From assembly GCF_000421145.1 (NCBI RefSeq), contig NZ_ATWH01000005.1, forward strand, positions 186,001 through 250,000: a stretch of 64,000 bases of DNA. The letters run 5' to 3'. Both the position numbers and the translations under genes were made by a program. Below are positions 37,364 through 46,763 of this stretch, one piece after another. Every line of letters starts with the position of its first letter. Within the stretch, counting starts at the first letter, position 1. The notes under the pieces are model-generated. The model saw nothing but the letters and a program-made list of their open reading frames with translations, did no database searches and was not told the DNA's origin. The DNA is from Glaciibacter superstes DSM 21135 (lineage in GTDB: Bacteria; Actinomycetota; Actinomycetes; Actinomycetales; Microbacteriaceae).

Positions 37364-38518
37364 TCAGCGCTGCATCGTGAGGGGAACGGATGACGCTGCC
37401 AGAATCGCCGCGCGTGCGTCGACGACCTGCTCGTAATACTCGAGAAGTGTGGCGCACACCCGTGGCCAGGATCGGCCGAGAACCGCGCGGCGGCCCGCCT
37501 CGCCGAAACGGCGCCGGAGCGCTCCGTCTTCGATGAGAACGGATGCCCACTGCCGCAGATCCCGGTCGTCGTCAGGCGTGAAGAGAAAGCCGTTGGTGCC
37601 GTGGTCGACGAGGTCGATCGGCCCGCCTGCCCGTGGTGCGACCACGGGAACGCCCGCGGCGTGGGCCTCCTGGATGGTCTGGCCGAACGTCTCCTCCGTG
37701 CCCGCGTGCAGGAAGAGGTCGAAGCTCGCGTATGCCGCAGAGAGCTCATCGCCGCTCAGCCGACCGAGCCAGCTCACCGGCATCCCCTCGAGTTCCCTCT
37801 TGACGAGCGGAACCGACGGGCCGTCGCCGACCAGCGCGAGACGGATGCCAGGGATGCCACGGAGCGCGCGGAAGCGTTCGACCTGCTTCTCCGGGGCGAT
37901 GCGGCCGACGTAGCCGACCACGATCTCGCCGTCGGGGGAGAGTCGCTCGCGGAGGGCCGCCACGGCAGGGTCGCTCTTGCGGTTCGGGTGGTACCCGTCG
38001 AGGTCGACGCCGCGACCCCAGTGCGCCAGTCGCCTCATGCCCGCGCGGGTTACGTCCGCCATTGAGGCGGCGGAGGGAACCAGGGTGAGGTCTGCGCCGT
38101 CGTGCACCCACTTGACGTAACGCCAGGCCAGTTTCGTCGCGGGGCCGAGGCGATTGCGCCTGGCGTACCCTGCGACATCCGTTTGGAAGATTGCGACGGA
38201 AGGGACGCCGAGCCGATTCGCGGCGGCGATGCCCTGGGCACCGAGCAGGAAGGGGGATGCGGCGTGCAGCACGTCCGGGTTGAAGTCGGCGAGCAGACGC
38301 TGAACGTGCGGGCTCGGCATCCCGACCGGAAACTGACGGTAGGCGACGGCGGGAACGGTATGCACGGGAAAGCCAGCGTATTCAGACGGGGCGCCGGCCG
38401 GTGCGATGACCATCGCGTCGTGTCCGGTGTCCCGCAGGTGGTCGAGCACCTTGCAGACGCTTGTTGTGACTCCGCTGACGGTAGGAAGGAAACTTTCACT
38501 GACGATCGCGACCCTCAT
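37364..38518 (-). CDS. mgtA: GT4 glycosyltransferase, GDP-mannose-dependent alpha-mannosyltransferase-like
   Basis: A 384-residue GT-B enzyme. N-terminal domain: MRVAIVSESFLPTVSGVTTSV with the acceptor-side Gly-rich loop. C-terminal donor domain: VGYVGRIAPEKQVERF, ALVGDGPSVP and the E-x7-E motif EETFGQTIQEAHAAGVPVVAPRAGGP. It most resembles the actinobacterial MgtA/PimB' group that adds mannose from GDP-mannose to glycolipids at the cytoplasmic side of the membrane. The divergent neighbour makes GDP-mannose, which supports this. Exact acceptor unknown. Appears leaderless. Confidence 0.85.
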   Translation of the reverse strand: MRVAIVSESFLPTVSGVTTSVCKVLDHLRDTGHDAMVIAPAGAPSEYAGFPVHTVPAVAYRQFPVGMPSPHVQRLLADFNPDVLHAASPFLLGAQGIAAANRLGVPSVAIFQTDVAGYARRNRLGPATKLAWRYVKWVHDGADLTLVPSAASMADVTRAGMRRLAHWGRGVDLDGYHPNRKSDPAVAALRERLSPDGEIVVGYVGRIAPEKQVERFRALRGIPGIRLALVGDGPSVPLVKRELEGMPVSWLGRLSGDELSAAYASFDLFLHAGTEETFGQTIQEAHAAGVPVVAPRAGGPIDLVDHGTNGFLFTPDDDRDLRQWASVLIEDGALRRRFGEAGRRAVLGRSWPRVCATLLEYYEQVVDARAAILAASSVPLTMQR

Positions 38519-38524
38519 AGCCAG

Positions 38525-38530
38525 AGGCTA
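38525..38530 (-). promoter_or_regulatory. -10 box of leaderless mgtA
   Basis: Minus-strand TAGCCT ends 6 nt before the ATG at 38518; there is no ribosome-binding site. Confidence 0.5.
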
Positions 38531-38670
38531 GAGGGCCGGGATGTCTGCCGGATTAACCACCGGTGAACGTTCTGCCCCTCCGGTGGTCGAGCTGCACTCT
38601 CCGGTGCTCGAGCTTGTCGAGACCCGTGGTTTCGGCAGGCGCAATCAGCGGAGGCGCAGGGGCCCCAAGG

Positions 38671-38676
38671 TAGTCT
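38671..38676 (+). promoter_or_regulatory. -10 box of leaderless manC
   Basis: TAGTCT ends 6 nt before the ATG at 38683; there is no ribosome-binding site. Confidence 0.55.
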
Positions 38677-38682
38677 GACCAG

Positions 38683-39801
38683 ATGCCTACTTCGAACGCC
38701 CTCGACCGCTTTTACAGCGTGATTCCGGCCGGCGGGATCGGATCCCGGTTGTGGCCGCTCTCGCGCGCGGACGCCCCGAAATTCCTGCACGATTTGACCG
38801 GCTCGGGCCAGACGCTGCTGCGCGACACCTGGGACCGCCTCTCACCCATCTCGGGAGACCAGCGGATCATGGTGGTCACCGGGCGGGCGCACCGGGCCGC
38901 CGTCGAAGCTCAGATCCCAGAACTCGCAGACCCCAACGTCGTGCTCGAAAGCGAGCCGCGCGACTCCACCGCGGCCATCGGCCTTGCCGCCGCGATCCTC
39001 GAGAAGCGGGAGCCCGGCGTCATCATCGGGTCATTCGCCGCCGACCACGTCATCAAGGGCCCGACGCTGTTCCGCGCCGTCGTGCGTGAGGCCATCGCCG
39101 CAGCGGATGCCGGCTACATCGCCACCATTGGCATCCAGCCCACAGAGCCTGCGATCGGCTTCGGGTATATCAAGGGCGCGGCGGCGCTTGACATCCCCGG
39201 CGCCCCGAGCGCCCTGACCGTTGACTCGTTCGTCGAGAAACCGAACCTGCAGACGGCAAAGCGCTACCTCGCGCAAGGTCGCTACCTCTGGAACGCGGGC
39301 ATGTTCATCTCCCGCGCGGACATCCTGCTCGAGGAGATCGGAAAGAACGAGCCTGAGCTGCTCGCCGGCCTGCTCGAACTCGCCGAAGCCTGGGACACTC
39401 CGGCGCGCGGAGCCGTGGTTGACAGGGTCTGGCCGACGCTGAAGAAGATCGCCATCGACTATGCCGTCGCAGAGCCGGCCGCCGCGGCCGGCCGGCTCGC
39501 CGTGATTCCCGGCCCGTTCGATTGGGACGACGTTGGCGACTTCGCCTCGATCGCCAAGCTGCACTCCGGCGGGCGCAAGCGCGACCTCGCAATCCTCGGT
39601 GAGGGTGCGCGCGTTCTGGCCGATTCATCCAGCGGCATCGTGGTCAGCCACACCGGGCGCATGATTGCCCTTGTCGGCGTTGACGACATCATCGTGGTCG
39701 ACACTCCGGATGCGCTCCTGGTGACCACCAGTGCCAACGCCCAGAAGGTGAAGTCCGTGGTCGACGCACTGAAGTTGTCCGGCTCCAGCGACGTGCTCTG
39801 A
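38683..39801 (+). CDS. manC: Mannose-1-phosphate guanylyltransferase
   Basis: A 372-residue nucleotidyltransferase making GDP-mannose from mannose 1-phosphate and GTP. Motifs: VIPAGGIGSRLWPLSR (nucleotide-binding loop), the PKFL segment, ESEPRDSTAAIGLAA, SFVEKPN (sugar binding) and GPFDWDDVGDF. It lacks the C-terminal isomerase domain of long bifunctional ManC proteins, as is normal in Actinobacteria. Divergent from a mannosyltransferase, implying a shared role in mannosylated lipids or glycans. Confidence 0.93.
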   Translation: MPTSNALDRFYSVIPAGGIGSRLWPLSRADAPKFLHDLTGSGQTLLRDTWDRLSPISGDQRIMVVTGRAHRAAVEAQIPELADPNVVLESEPRDSTAAIGLAAAILEKREPGVIIGSFAADHVIKGPTLFRAVVREAIAAADAGYIATIGIQPTEPAIGFGYIKGAAALDIPGAPSALTVDSFVEKPNLQTAKRYLAQGRYLWNAGMFISRADILLEEIGKNEPELLAGLLELAEAWDTPARGAVVDRVWPTLKKIAIDYAVAEPAAAAGRLAVIPGPFDWDDVGDFASIAKLHSGGRKRDLAILGEGARVLADSSSGIVVSHTGRMIALVGVDDIIVVDTPDALLVTTSANAQKVKSVVDALKLSGSSDVL

Positions 39802-39806
39802 CCGAA

Positions 39807-39861
39807 CTGCTCCCCGCTCCCTCATCCTGCTCCCCGCTCCCTCATCCTGAACCCCGCTCCC
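39807..39861 (+). repeat. 20-bp tandem repeat after manC
   Basis: Two perfect copies of CTGCTCCCCGCTCCCTCATC (39807-39826, 39827-39846) and a shortened third copy, directly after the manC stop. C-rich on the plus strand. Confidence 0.85.
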
Positions 39862-39863
39862 GA

Positions 39864-39944
39864 ACCATTCGACGGAGATTGTGACGTTTTTGCTCGTCAC
39901 CGGGCCGAAACAGGCCCATTCGGCGAGAATCTCCGTCGAATGGT
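39864..39944. repeat. 81-bp cloverleaf-like inverted repeat
   Basis: Outer perfect 17-bp arms at 39864-39880 and 39928-39944. Inside lie two further hairpins: GTGACG (39881-39886) with CGTCAC (39895-39900), and GGGCC (39902-39906) with GGCCC. It sits between two same-strand genes, manC and the first BMP lipoprotein. Confidence 0.8.
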
Positions 39945-40029
39945 CAGGGGGTTCGGCGAACTCTCCGGGGTCGCCCTCTGGCGAATCTCCTAGACTCGAG
40001 CTACACAGCACCGCAGCCGAGGAGTCGCC

Positions 40030-41100
40030 ATGTCACGCCGCCGTTTTGTCTTTCTGATCGCCCTGGTGGGGGCATCCGTTGCCCTGCTGGCAGCCTGCGC
40101 CCCTGCACCCACAGACGAAGGTGCCGGCACCGGAGCCGACAACGACTACTGCGCCCGCATGGTCACGAACTCCGGCGGCCTCGAAGACCGCTCGTTCAAC
40201 CAGTCGAGCTGGGAAGGGCTGCAGCTGGCTGAATCCGAGTTCGACATCAATGTCGACGCCATCGTCTCCACGACAGAATCCGACCTGGAACCCAATGTGA
40301 CGAGCGCCGTCGGCACCGGCTGCAAGTTCATCCTCACCGTCGGTTACGAGCTGGCTGACGCCACGATCGCCGAGGCGAAGGCGAACCCAGACATCCACTT
40401 CTCCATCGTCGACGAACAGGTCGACGGCGAGAACATCAAGCCCATCGTCTTCGACACCGCGCAGGCCTCGTATCTCGCCGGCTATCTCGCCGCCGGGGTC
40501 AGCCAGACCGGCAAGGTAGCGACATTCGGCGGCGGAAACCAGCCGCCGGTCACCCTCTTCATGGACGGCTTCGCCGACGGCGTCGCCAAGTACAACGAGG
40601 CGCACGGCGCAGCGGTGCAGGTGCTCGGCTGGGACAAGGCCGCCCAGGACGGCACGTTCACCGGCGACTTCGAAGACATCAACAAGGGCAAGGCATACAC
40701 GCAGGCGTTCATCGACCAGGGCGCAGACGTCATCCTCCCGGTCGCCGGCCAGGTCGGAGAAGGCGCGGCGGCTGCGGCCGTCGAAGCCGGCGCCGTCTCA
40801 GTGATCTGGGTCGACAACGACGGCTACGACACCCTGCCGGCTGAATTCAAGCCGGTACTGCTGACAAGCGTGCTGAAGAACACGCAGGATGCCGTGGTGC
40901 AGATCGTCGGCGACGACATGAATGGTGAGTTCAGCAACGACCCGTTCATCGGCACGCTGGAGAACGGGGGAGTCGACATCGCCCCGTATCACGACCTCGC
41001 GAGCCGGGTGTCTGCCGAACTGGCCGCCGAGATCGACCAGTTGCGAGCGGACATCATCGCCGGCACCATCACCGTCGATTCGCCGTCGAAGCCGGAGTAG
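40030..41100 (+). CDS. BMP/PnrA-family nucleoside-binding lipoprotein 1
   Basis: A 356-residue lipoprotein: Arg-rich start, hydrophobic core and lipobox LAAC (residues about 20-23). The BMP/PnrA fold follows, with GGLEDRSFNQSSWEGL, the phenylalanine/asparagine ligand region, VAGQVGEGAAAAA and SVIWVDNDGYDTLP. PnrA-like proteins bind purine or pyrimidine nucleosides for an ABC importer. ATG follows GAGGAG. The next gene is a close paralogue, and the ABC ATPase, permeases and nucleoside-salvage enzymes follow. Confidence 0.92.
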   Translation: MSRRRFVFLIALVGASVALLAACAPAPTDEGAGTGADNDYCARMVTNSGGLEDRSFNQSSWEGLQLAESEFDINVDAIVSTTESDLEPNVTSAVGTGCKFILTVGYELADATIAEAKANPDIHFSIVDEQVDGENIKPIVFDTAQASYLAGYLAAGVSQTGKVATFGGGNQPPVTLFMDGFADGVAKYNEAHGAAVQVLGWDKAAQDGTFTGDFEDINKGKAYTQAFIDQGADVILPVAGQVGEGAAAAAVEAGAVSVIWVDNDGYDTLPAEFKPVLLTSVLKNTQDAVVQIVGDDMNGEFSNDPFIGTLENGGVDIAPYHDLASRVSAELAAEIDQLRADIIAGTITVDSPSKPE

Positions 41101-41105
41101 TCACG

Positions 41106-41156
41106 GCCCAGCGGCACAGCCCAGCGGCACAGCCCAGTACACAGCCCAGCGACACA
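41106..41156 (+). repeat. 13-bp tandem repeat between the two BMP genes
   Basis: Four consecutive copies of GCCCAGCGGCACA-like units (copies 1 and 2 identical, 3 and 4 slightly diverged) begin 5 bp after the stop of the first lipoprotein gene. Confidence 0.85.
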
Positions 41157-41321
41157 GTGCCTCTGTAGCGCTTTCGGGGCGCGTGAGCACCCTCAATGGT
41201 CGCGGAATCATAACCATTCGGCGTCAGTGTCATTTTGCTCATCTGAGCAGGGAAACTTTGGGTAACGTGTAGTCACATCGCCGCGCAACTGCGCGCCGGC
41301 TGCTCTTCCTTGGAGGTCACC

Positions 41322-42428
41322 TTGACTATCTCGATCCGTAAGACCGCCCTCGGCGGTTTTGCCACTCTGGGCGTTCTGGCGCTCCTCGCCGGCTGTGCAC
41401 AGGCCCCGACCGCAGACGACACGACCGGCGGCGGCGATGCGGCAGCAGACTTCCTGCCCTGCATCGTCTCCGACTTCGGCGGATTCGACGACAAGTCGTT
41501 CAACCAATCCAGCTTCGAAGGCATCACCCAGGCTGCAGACGAACTCGGCGTTGAGTTCAAGCAGGCAGAGTCGAAGTCAGAAGACCAGTACGCCAGCAAC
41601 GTGAGCAGCATGGTCGACCAGGGCTGCAACTTCATCCTCACCGTCGGATTCGCGCTGGCCAACGCCACCCGCGACGCCGCACAGGATTCCACGGACGTCC
41701 AGTTCGCACTCATCGACTCCGCGCTCTCGAACGACGACTTCAGCCCGCTGGAGCTCGACAACGTCAAGCCGGTCCTCTACGACACCGCACAGGCGGCGTT
41801 CCTCGCCGGCTACCTTGCGGCAGGCACGTCGAAGTCCGGAATCGTCGCCACCTACGGTGGGCAGCAGTTCCCCTCCGTCACCATCTTCATGGACGGCTTC
41901 GTCGACGGTGTTGCCCACTACAACGAGACCAAGGGCACTGCGGTGCAGGTTCTCGGGTGGAACAAGGACACCCAGGAAGGCACGATGGCGGGCAGCTTCG
42001 ACGACATCAACCAGGGTAAGACGCTGACCCAGGGCTTCATCGACCAGGGCGCAGACATCATCCTGCCGGTCGCTGGTCCGCTGTTCCAGGGCACGGCGCA
42101 GGCCATCCAGGACTCCGGCAAGGACGTCGCCATCATCGGTGTAGACAGCGACCTGTTCGAGACGGCTCCCGATTTCGGTGCGATGTACCTCACTTCGGTC
42201 ATGAAGCAGATGACGGATGCCACGGACCAGATCATCGTCGACGCCGCCAACGGCGACTTCTCGGCTGACCCGTACATCGGCACCCTCGAGAACGAGGGCG
42301 TTGGCCTGGCACCGCTGCACGACTGGGAGTCCAAGGTCGACCCGGCACTGGTGAAGGAAGTCGATGCGCTGAAGGCCGACATCATCAGCGGTGCAATCAC
42401 CGTCGAGTCGCCTTCGACCCCGAAGTAA
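41322..42428 (+). CDS. BMP/PnrA-family nucleoside-binding lipoprotein 2
   Basis: A 368-residue paralogue of the preceding protein: lipobox LAGC near residue 20, then GGFDDKSFNQSSFEGI, PTVTIFMDGFVDGV-like core and VAIIGVDSDLFETAP. TTG at 41322 is chosen because GGAGG precedes it by 5 nt and the signal peptide then starts correctly (MTISIRKTALGG). Two binding proteins feeding one transporter would broaden nucleoside range. A hairpin follows the gene, so expression from it may exceed that of the transporter genes. Confidence 0.92.
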   Translation: MTISIRKTALGGFATLGVLALLAGCAQAPTADDTTGGGDAAADFLPCIVSDFGGFDDKSFNQSSFEGITQAADELGVEFKQAESKSEDQYASNVSSMVDQGCNFILTVGFALANATRDAAQDSTDVQFALIDSALSNDDFSPLELDNVKPVLYDTAQAAFLAGYLAAGTSKSGIVATYGGQQFPSVTIFMDGFVDGVAHYNETKGTAVQVLGWNKDTQEGTMAGSFDDINQGKTLTQGFIDQGADIILPVAGPLFQGTAQAIQDSGKDVAIIGVDSDLFETAPDFGAMYLTSVMKQMTDATDQIIVDAANGDFSADPYIGTLENEGVGLAPLHDWESKVDPALVKEVDALKADIISGAITVESPSTPK

Positions 42429-42448
42429 TACCGCACCTCTGAACAGTA

Positions 42449-42476
42449 GGGGAGGTCAGCGAACGCTGGCCTCCCC
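42449..42476 (+). terminator. Hairpin after BMP lipoprotein 2
   Basis: GGGGAGGTCAGC (42449-42460) pairs with GCTGGCCTCCCC (42465-42476) with one G-U pair and a GAAC loop. No T-tract. It could attenuate read-through from the binding-protein genes to the transporter genes. Confidence 0.65.
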
Positions 42477-42640
42477 TCATCCGTTAACTGCCGGTATCAC
42501 TCTCACCGGCTGCGGAGCAGGTGAACGGATGCTGCGCAGGTGAGCGGTGGCCGGCAACATATGAGCAGGTCCGTCGTGGCGCTCTCCACATTCGCGCGCA
42601 GCCGCGCACATCTGCTCGTGCATCAATAGAATCGAGAACT

Positions 42641-44161
42641 ATGAAGCTCGAACTCCGTGGCATCACGAAGCGATTCGGTACCCTGGTCGCCAACGACCAC
42701 ATCAACCTCATCGTCGAGGCTGGCGAAATCCATGCGCTGCTTGGCGAGAACGGCGCAGGCAAGTCCACCCTGATGAACGTGCTCTACGGCCTGTACCAGG
42801 CCGACGAGGGCGAGATCCTGCTCGACGACGCCGTTCAACACTTCTCCGGTCCCGGTGATGCGATGGCCGCCGGCATCGGCATGGTTCACCAGCACTTCAT
42901 GCTGATCCCGGTCTTCACCGTGGCAGAGAACGTGATGCTCGGCCACGAGGAGACCACGTTCGGCGGTCGCCTCGACCTCGCCGCGGCGCGGGACAGGGTT
43001 CGCGAGATCTCCGACCGGTTCGGGTTCGACGTCGACCCCGACGCCCTTGTCGAAGACCTCCCCGTCGGCGTGCAGCAGCGGGTCGAGATCATCAAGGCGC
43101 TCTCCCGTGACGCGAAGGTGCTCGTCTTCGACGAGCCCACAGCCGTGCTCACCCCGCAGGAAACCGATGAGCTGATGGCGATCATGCGCCAACTCAAGGA
43201 TTCCGGAACCTCGATCGTGTTCATCACGCACAAATTGCGGGAAGTTCGCGAAGTCGCGGACCGCATCACCGTCATCCGTCTCGGCAAGGTCGTCGGTGAA
43301 GCGTCGCCGACCGCCAGCAACGAAGAACTCGCGTCGCTCATGGTCGGCCGTGCCGTCGACCTCACCGTCGACAAGACGCCGGCGACACCGGGGGAGCCTG
43401 CGCTCATCGTGACCGGGCTCACCGTGCTCAACGCCCGCGGCCAGATCGTCGTCGTCGACGTCAGCTTCGAGGTCGCAACCGGTGAGATCCTCGCCATCGC
43501 GGGTGTGCAGGGTAACGGGCAGACTGAGCTCACCGAGGCACTTATGGGCCTGCAGCCCCGCGTGGTGGGCCAGATCGCTCTCTACGGCAAGTCGCTGCGC
43601 GGCCATTCAGTGCGCAAGGTGCTCGACGCCGGCGTCGGTTTTGTGCCGGAAGACCGCACAGAAGACGGCCTCATCGGCGAGTTCACCATCGCCGAGAACC
43701 TCATGCTCGATCGTTCCAACAGAGAACCGTTCGTCAAGCACTGGAACCTGCAGCTGGCCTATCTCGACGAGTTCGCCGAAGAGAAGGTCAAAGAATTCGA
43801 CGTGCGCTCGCAGGGCATCGGCACGAAGGTCGGCCGGCTCTCCGGCGGCAACCAGCAGAAGGTCGTGCTCGCCCGCGAGCTCAGCCGCGACCTGCGCCTC
43901 TTCGTCGCTGCCCAGCCCACCCGCGGCCTCGACGTCGGCTCGATCGAGTTCGTGCACGAGCGCATTGTGGCGACACGGGATGCCGGTACGCCGGTCATCG
44001 TCATCTCCACCGAGCTCGACGAGGTCGCCGCCCTGGCCGACCGAATCATGGTCATGTACCGCGGCCGCATCGTCGGCATCGTTCCCGGCGACACCCCTCG
44101 CTCCGTTCTCGGCCTCATGATGGCCGGCGAAGTACCCGAACAAGGAGGAGCCGCCGCATGA
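42641..44161 (+). CDS. Nucleoside ABC importer ATPase (double-domain)
   Basis: A 506-residue ATPase with two nucleotide-binding domains, as in RbsA/YufO-type importers. First domain: LLGENGAGKSTLMN (Walker A), LPVGVQQRVEIIKAL (divergent signature), VLVFDEPTAVLTP (Walker B). Second: AGVQGNGQTELTEAL (degenerate Walker A, lacking GKS/T), LSGGNQQKVVLARELS, and LFVAAQPTRGLDVG. The degenerate second site is usual in this family. ATG at 42641 fits the conserved start MKLELRGITKRFGTL; -10 TAGAAT lies 8 nt upstream. The stop overlaps the next permease by 4 nt. Confidence 0.94.
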   Translation: MKLELRGITKRFGTLVANDHINLIVEAGEIHALLGENGAGKSTLMNVLYGLYQADEGEILLDDAVQHFSGPGDAMAAGIGMVHQHFMLIPVFTVAENVMLGHEETTFGGRLDLAAARDRVREISDRFGFDVDPDALVEDLPVGVQQRVEIIKALSRDAKVLVFDEPTAVLTPQETDELMAIMRQLKDSGTSIVFITHKLREVREVADRITVIRLGKVVGEASPTASNEELASLMVGRAVDLTVDKTPATPGEPALIVTGLTVLNARGQIVVVDVSFEVATGEILAIAGVQGNGQTELTEALMGLQPRVVGQIALYGKSLRGHSVRKVLDAGVGFVPEDRTEDGLIGEFTIAENLMLDRSNREPFVKHWNLQLAYLDEFAEEKVKEFDVRSQGIGTKVGRLSGGNQQKVVLARELSRDLRLFVAAQPTRGLDVGSIEFVHERIVATRDAGTPVIVISTELDEVAALADRIMVMYRGRIVGIVPGDTPRSVLGLMMAGEVPEQGGAAA

Positions 44162-45453
44162 GCGACCCCCAGGTGCCCGAAACCCAGGCCGCCGCACCGT
44201 CCAACGCCGCGCCACCCACCCAGACCACACCGCAGCAGGCAGAACCGCCGAGCCGGTGGCACTCGATGTTCCGCGAGATCACGACCGGGAGCGCGATCAT
44301 CTCGGTGCTTGCCGTGGTGCTCGCACTCATCGCCGGTGCGATCCTGATCGCCTTCACGAACGAAGACGTGCAGAAGGCATCCGGATACTTTTTCTCCCGC
44401 CCGGGCGACACCATCGCCGCCATCTGGGACGCGGTGTCCGGCGCCTACGTCGCGCTGTTCCAGGGCTCCGTCTATAACTTCCGCCGGCCGAGTTTCGGCG
44501 ACGGCATCAAGCCGCTCACCGAGACGCTCACCTTTGCCACGCCGCTCATCGCGGCCGGGCTCGGAGTGGCCCTCGGCTTCCGGGTCGGCCTGTTCAACAT
44601 CGGTGGTCGCGGCCAGATGCTCATCGCCGCCACGCTTGGCGGCTGGGTCGCCTTCGCCGTCGACCTGCCGTATGGCATCCACATGGTCGCGGCACTCATC
44701 GCCGGCATCCTCGGAGGCGCGATCTGGGGCGGTATCGTCGGCCTGCTGAAGGCCCGCACCGGTGCCCACGAGGTGATCACGACCATCATGCTCAACTACG
44801 TGGCCGGCTACCTCGTCATGTACCTGTTGCGTGACGGGTTCCTGAAGGCACCCGGGTCGAACAACCCGAAGAGCCCGGCGAGCAAAGACACCGCCATCTT
44901 CTTCGACCTGCTCGGACCCGAATACAACCTGCACTTCGGCTTTGTGCTCGTCATCGCAGCCACCGTCTTCACCTGGTGGCTGCTGAACCGGTCGAACCTC
45001 GGATTCCAGTTCCGCGCCGTCGGCGAGAACCCGAACGCGGCCAGGGTCGCCGGCATCAGTGTGAAGAAGATGTACGTGTACGCCATGCTCTTCTCGGGCG
45101 GGTTGGTCGGCCTGGCCGGCATCAACCAGGTGCTGGGCACGACCACAAGCGGATTCGGCGCGGGGCTCGACTCCGGCATCGGATTCGACGCGATCACCGT
45201 CGCGCTGCTCGGGCGCTCGAAACCGTGGGGGGTCTTCGCCGCAGGCATCCTGTTCGGCGCGTTCAAGGCCGGCGGATTCTCGATGCAGGCGGCCGAAGGT
45301 GTGCCGGTTGACATCGTGCTCGTCGTGCAGTCGCTGATCGTGCTCTTCATCGCCGCGCCTCCGCTGGTGCGCACCATCTTCCGTCTGCCGGCTCCCGGCT
45401 CCAAATCGCGTCGACAACTTCCGAACGTCACGCAGGAGGTGGCAGCGAAATGA
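44158..45453 (+). CDS. Nucleoside ABC importer permease 1 (YufP-like)
   Basis: A 431-residue permease with a Pro/Ala/Gln-rich cytoplasmic N-terminal tail (about 1-40) and roughly ten helices. Family motifs: GLGVALGFRVGLFNIGGRGQML and GENPNAARVAGI. It overlaps both the ATPase gene and the next permease gene by 4 nt. Imports nucleosides with the BMP proteins. Confidence 0.93.
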   Translation: MSDPQVPETQAAAPSNAAPPTQTTPQQAEPPSRWHSMFREITTGSAIISVLAVVLALIAGAILIAFTNEDVQKASGYFFSRPGDTIAAIWDAVSGAYVALFQGSVYNFRRPSFGDGIKPLTETLTFATPLIAAGLGVALGFRVGLFNIGGRGQMLIAATLGGWVAFAVDLPYGIHMVAALIAGILGGAIWGGIVGLLKARTGAHEVITTIMLNYVAGYLVMYLLRDGFLKAPGSNNPKSPASKDTAIFFDLLGPEYNLHFGFVLVIAATVFTWWLLNRSNLGFQFRAVGENPNAARVAGISVKKMYVYAMLFSGGLVGLAGINQVLGTTTSGFGAGLDSGIGFDAITVALLGRSKPWGVFAAGILFGAFKAGGFSMQAAEGVPVDIVLVVQSLIVLFIAAPPLVRTIFRLPAPGSKSRRQLPNVTQEVAAK

Positions 45454-46748
45454 GCACCGTCGCCCCCATCATCCAGCCCACCCAGCCGACTGAACCGAAG
45501 AACGGTCCAGCCGTCGCCATGATCCGCAGTTGGAAGTCACCGATTGCGCTCGGTGTCTTCGCTGTGCTCTCGTTCCTTCTCCTTGTGGTCTTCGGCCGCG
45601 ACGGAACGAGCACCATGCGCCTGTCGACGTCGACCGACCTCGTGCAGCTGCCCGATGTCGAACTGCCCACGCGTGCCACGGGCATCGTCGTCACGATCCT
45701 GCTCGTCATCCTCGCGGCACTGAGCACCTGGCTGGTTTCCCGCCACCGCAAGGTCTCGCTCTGGCTGATCAGCGGTTTTGCCGTGCTGGTGCTGATCGGG
45801 TTCCTCGCCTGGGCGGCGGCCGGCCACACCATCCCGGTTCCCGGGCTCCTCTTCGGCTCGCTGAGTCTGGCCGTTCCCTTGATCTTCGGTGCCCTGGGCG
45901 GCGTTATCTCCGAGCGTGTCGGCGTGGTCAACATCGCCATCGAGGGCCAGCTGCTGGCCGGTGCATTCACGTCGGCGCTGGTCGCCTCGCTGACCGGGAT
46001 GCCGCTGCTCGGCCTGGTTGCCGCCATGGTCGCCGGCGTGCTGGTGTCGTTTGTGCTTGCCGCGTTCTCCATCAAGTACTTCGTCGACCAGGTCATCGTC
46101 GGTGTGGTGCTGAACGTGCTGGTCACCGGACTCACCGGCTTCCTGTTCTCTCAGCTGCTCGCCCCGAACGCGGCCACCCTGAACCAGCCGCCGCGGTTCG
46201 AGCGCATCAACATCCCGCTCCTGAGCGAGATCCCGATCATCGGACCGGTGCTGTTCCGGCAGACGCTCATCGTCTACCTGATGTACATCGCGGTGATCGC
46301 TGTCTACATCGGCATCTTCCACACCAAGTGGGGCCTCCGGCTACGGGCGGTCGGCGAGCATCCGCAGGCTGCTGACACTGTCGGCATCAATGTGACAGGC
46401 ACCCGGTTCTGGAACGTGTCGCTGGCCGGCGCGATCGCCGGACTCGGCGGTGCGTACTTCACCCTCGGTTCCGTCGGCGCCTTCGGCAAGGAAATGACGG
46501 CCGGCGCCGGATTCATCGCCCTGGCCGCGGTCATCTTCGGCCGCTGGGATCCGATCCGCGCCACCCTGGCCGCGCTGCTCTTCGGCTTCGCAAGCAACCT
46601 GCAGAACGTGCTCAGCATCATCGGTTCGCCGGTACCGAGCGAGTTCATGCTGATGCTGCCGTACGTGGTCACGATCTTCGCCGTCGCCGGCCTGGTCGGC
46701 GTCTCGAGGCCGCCGGCGGCATCCGGCAAACCGTATATCAAGTCGTAA
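45450..46748 (+). CDS. Nucleoside ABC importer permease 2 (YufQ-like)
   Basis: A 432-residue permease paired with the previous one. The conserved core begins FGALGGVISERVGVVNIAIEG, with GEHPQAADTVGI later. It carries three extra N-terminal helices (about 30-130) ahead of the core compared with the shortest relatives. Followed by cdd with a 15-bp gap that contains its ribosome-binding site. Confidence 0.93.
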   Translation: MSTVAPIIQPTQPTEPKNGPAVAMIRSWKSPIALGVFAVLSFLLLVVFGRDGTSTMRLSTSTDLVQLPDVELPTRATGIVVTILLVILAALSTWLVSRHRKVSLWLISGFAVLVLIGFLAWAAAGHTIPVPGLLFGSLSLAVPLIFGALGGVISERVGVVNIAIEGQLLAGAFTSALVASLTGMPLLGLVAAMVAGVLVSFVLAAFSIKYFVDQVIVGVVLNVLVTGLTGFLFSQLLAPNAATLNQPPRFERINIPLLSEIPIIGPVLFRQTLIVYLMYIAVIAVYIGIFHTKWGLRLRAVGEHPQAADTVGINVTGTRFWNVSLAGAIAGLGGAYFTLGSVGAFGKEMTAGAGFIALAAVIFGRWDPIRATLAALLFGFASNLQNVLSIIGSPVPSEFMLMLPYVVTIFAVAGLVGVSRPPAASGKPYIKS

Positions 46749-46763
46749 CCGGAGGTTCTGCAC

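Noticed and set aside
39807..41156. Tandem repeats that might be a CRISPR array
   Set aside because: Units of 13-20 bp are directly adjacent with no spacers, and no cas genes are present.
43759..45417. 552-codon minus-strand frame opposite the nucleoside ABC genes
   Set aside because: Shadow of two real, overlapping genes on the plus strand.
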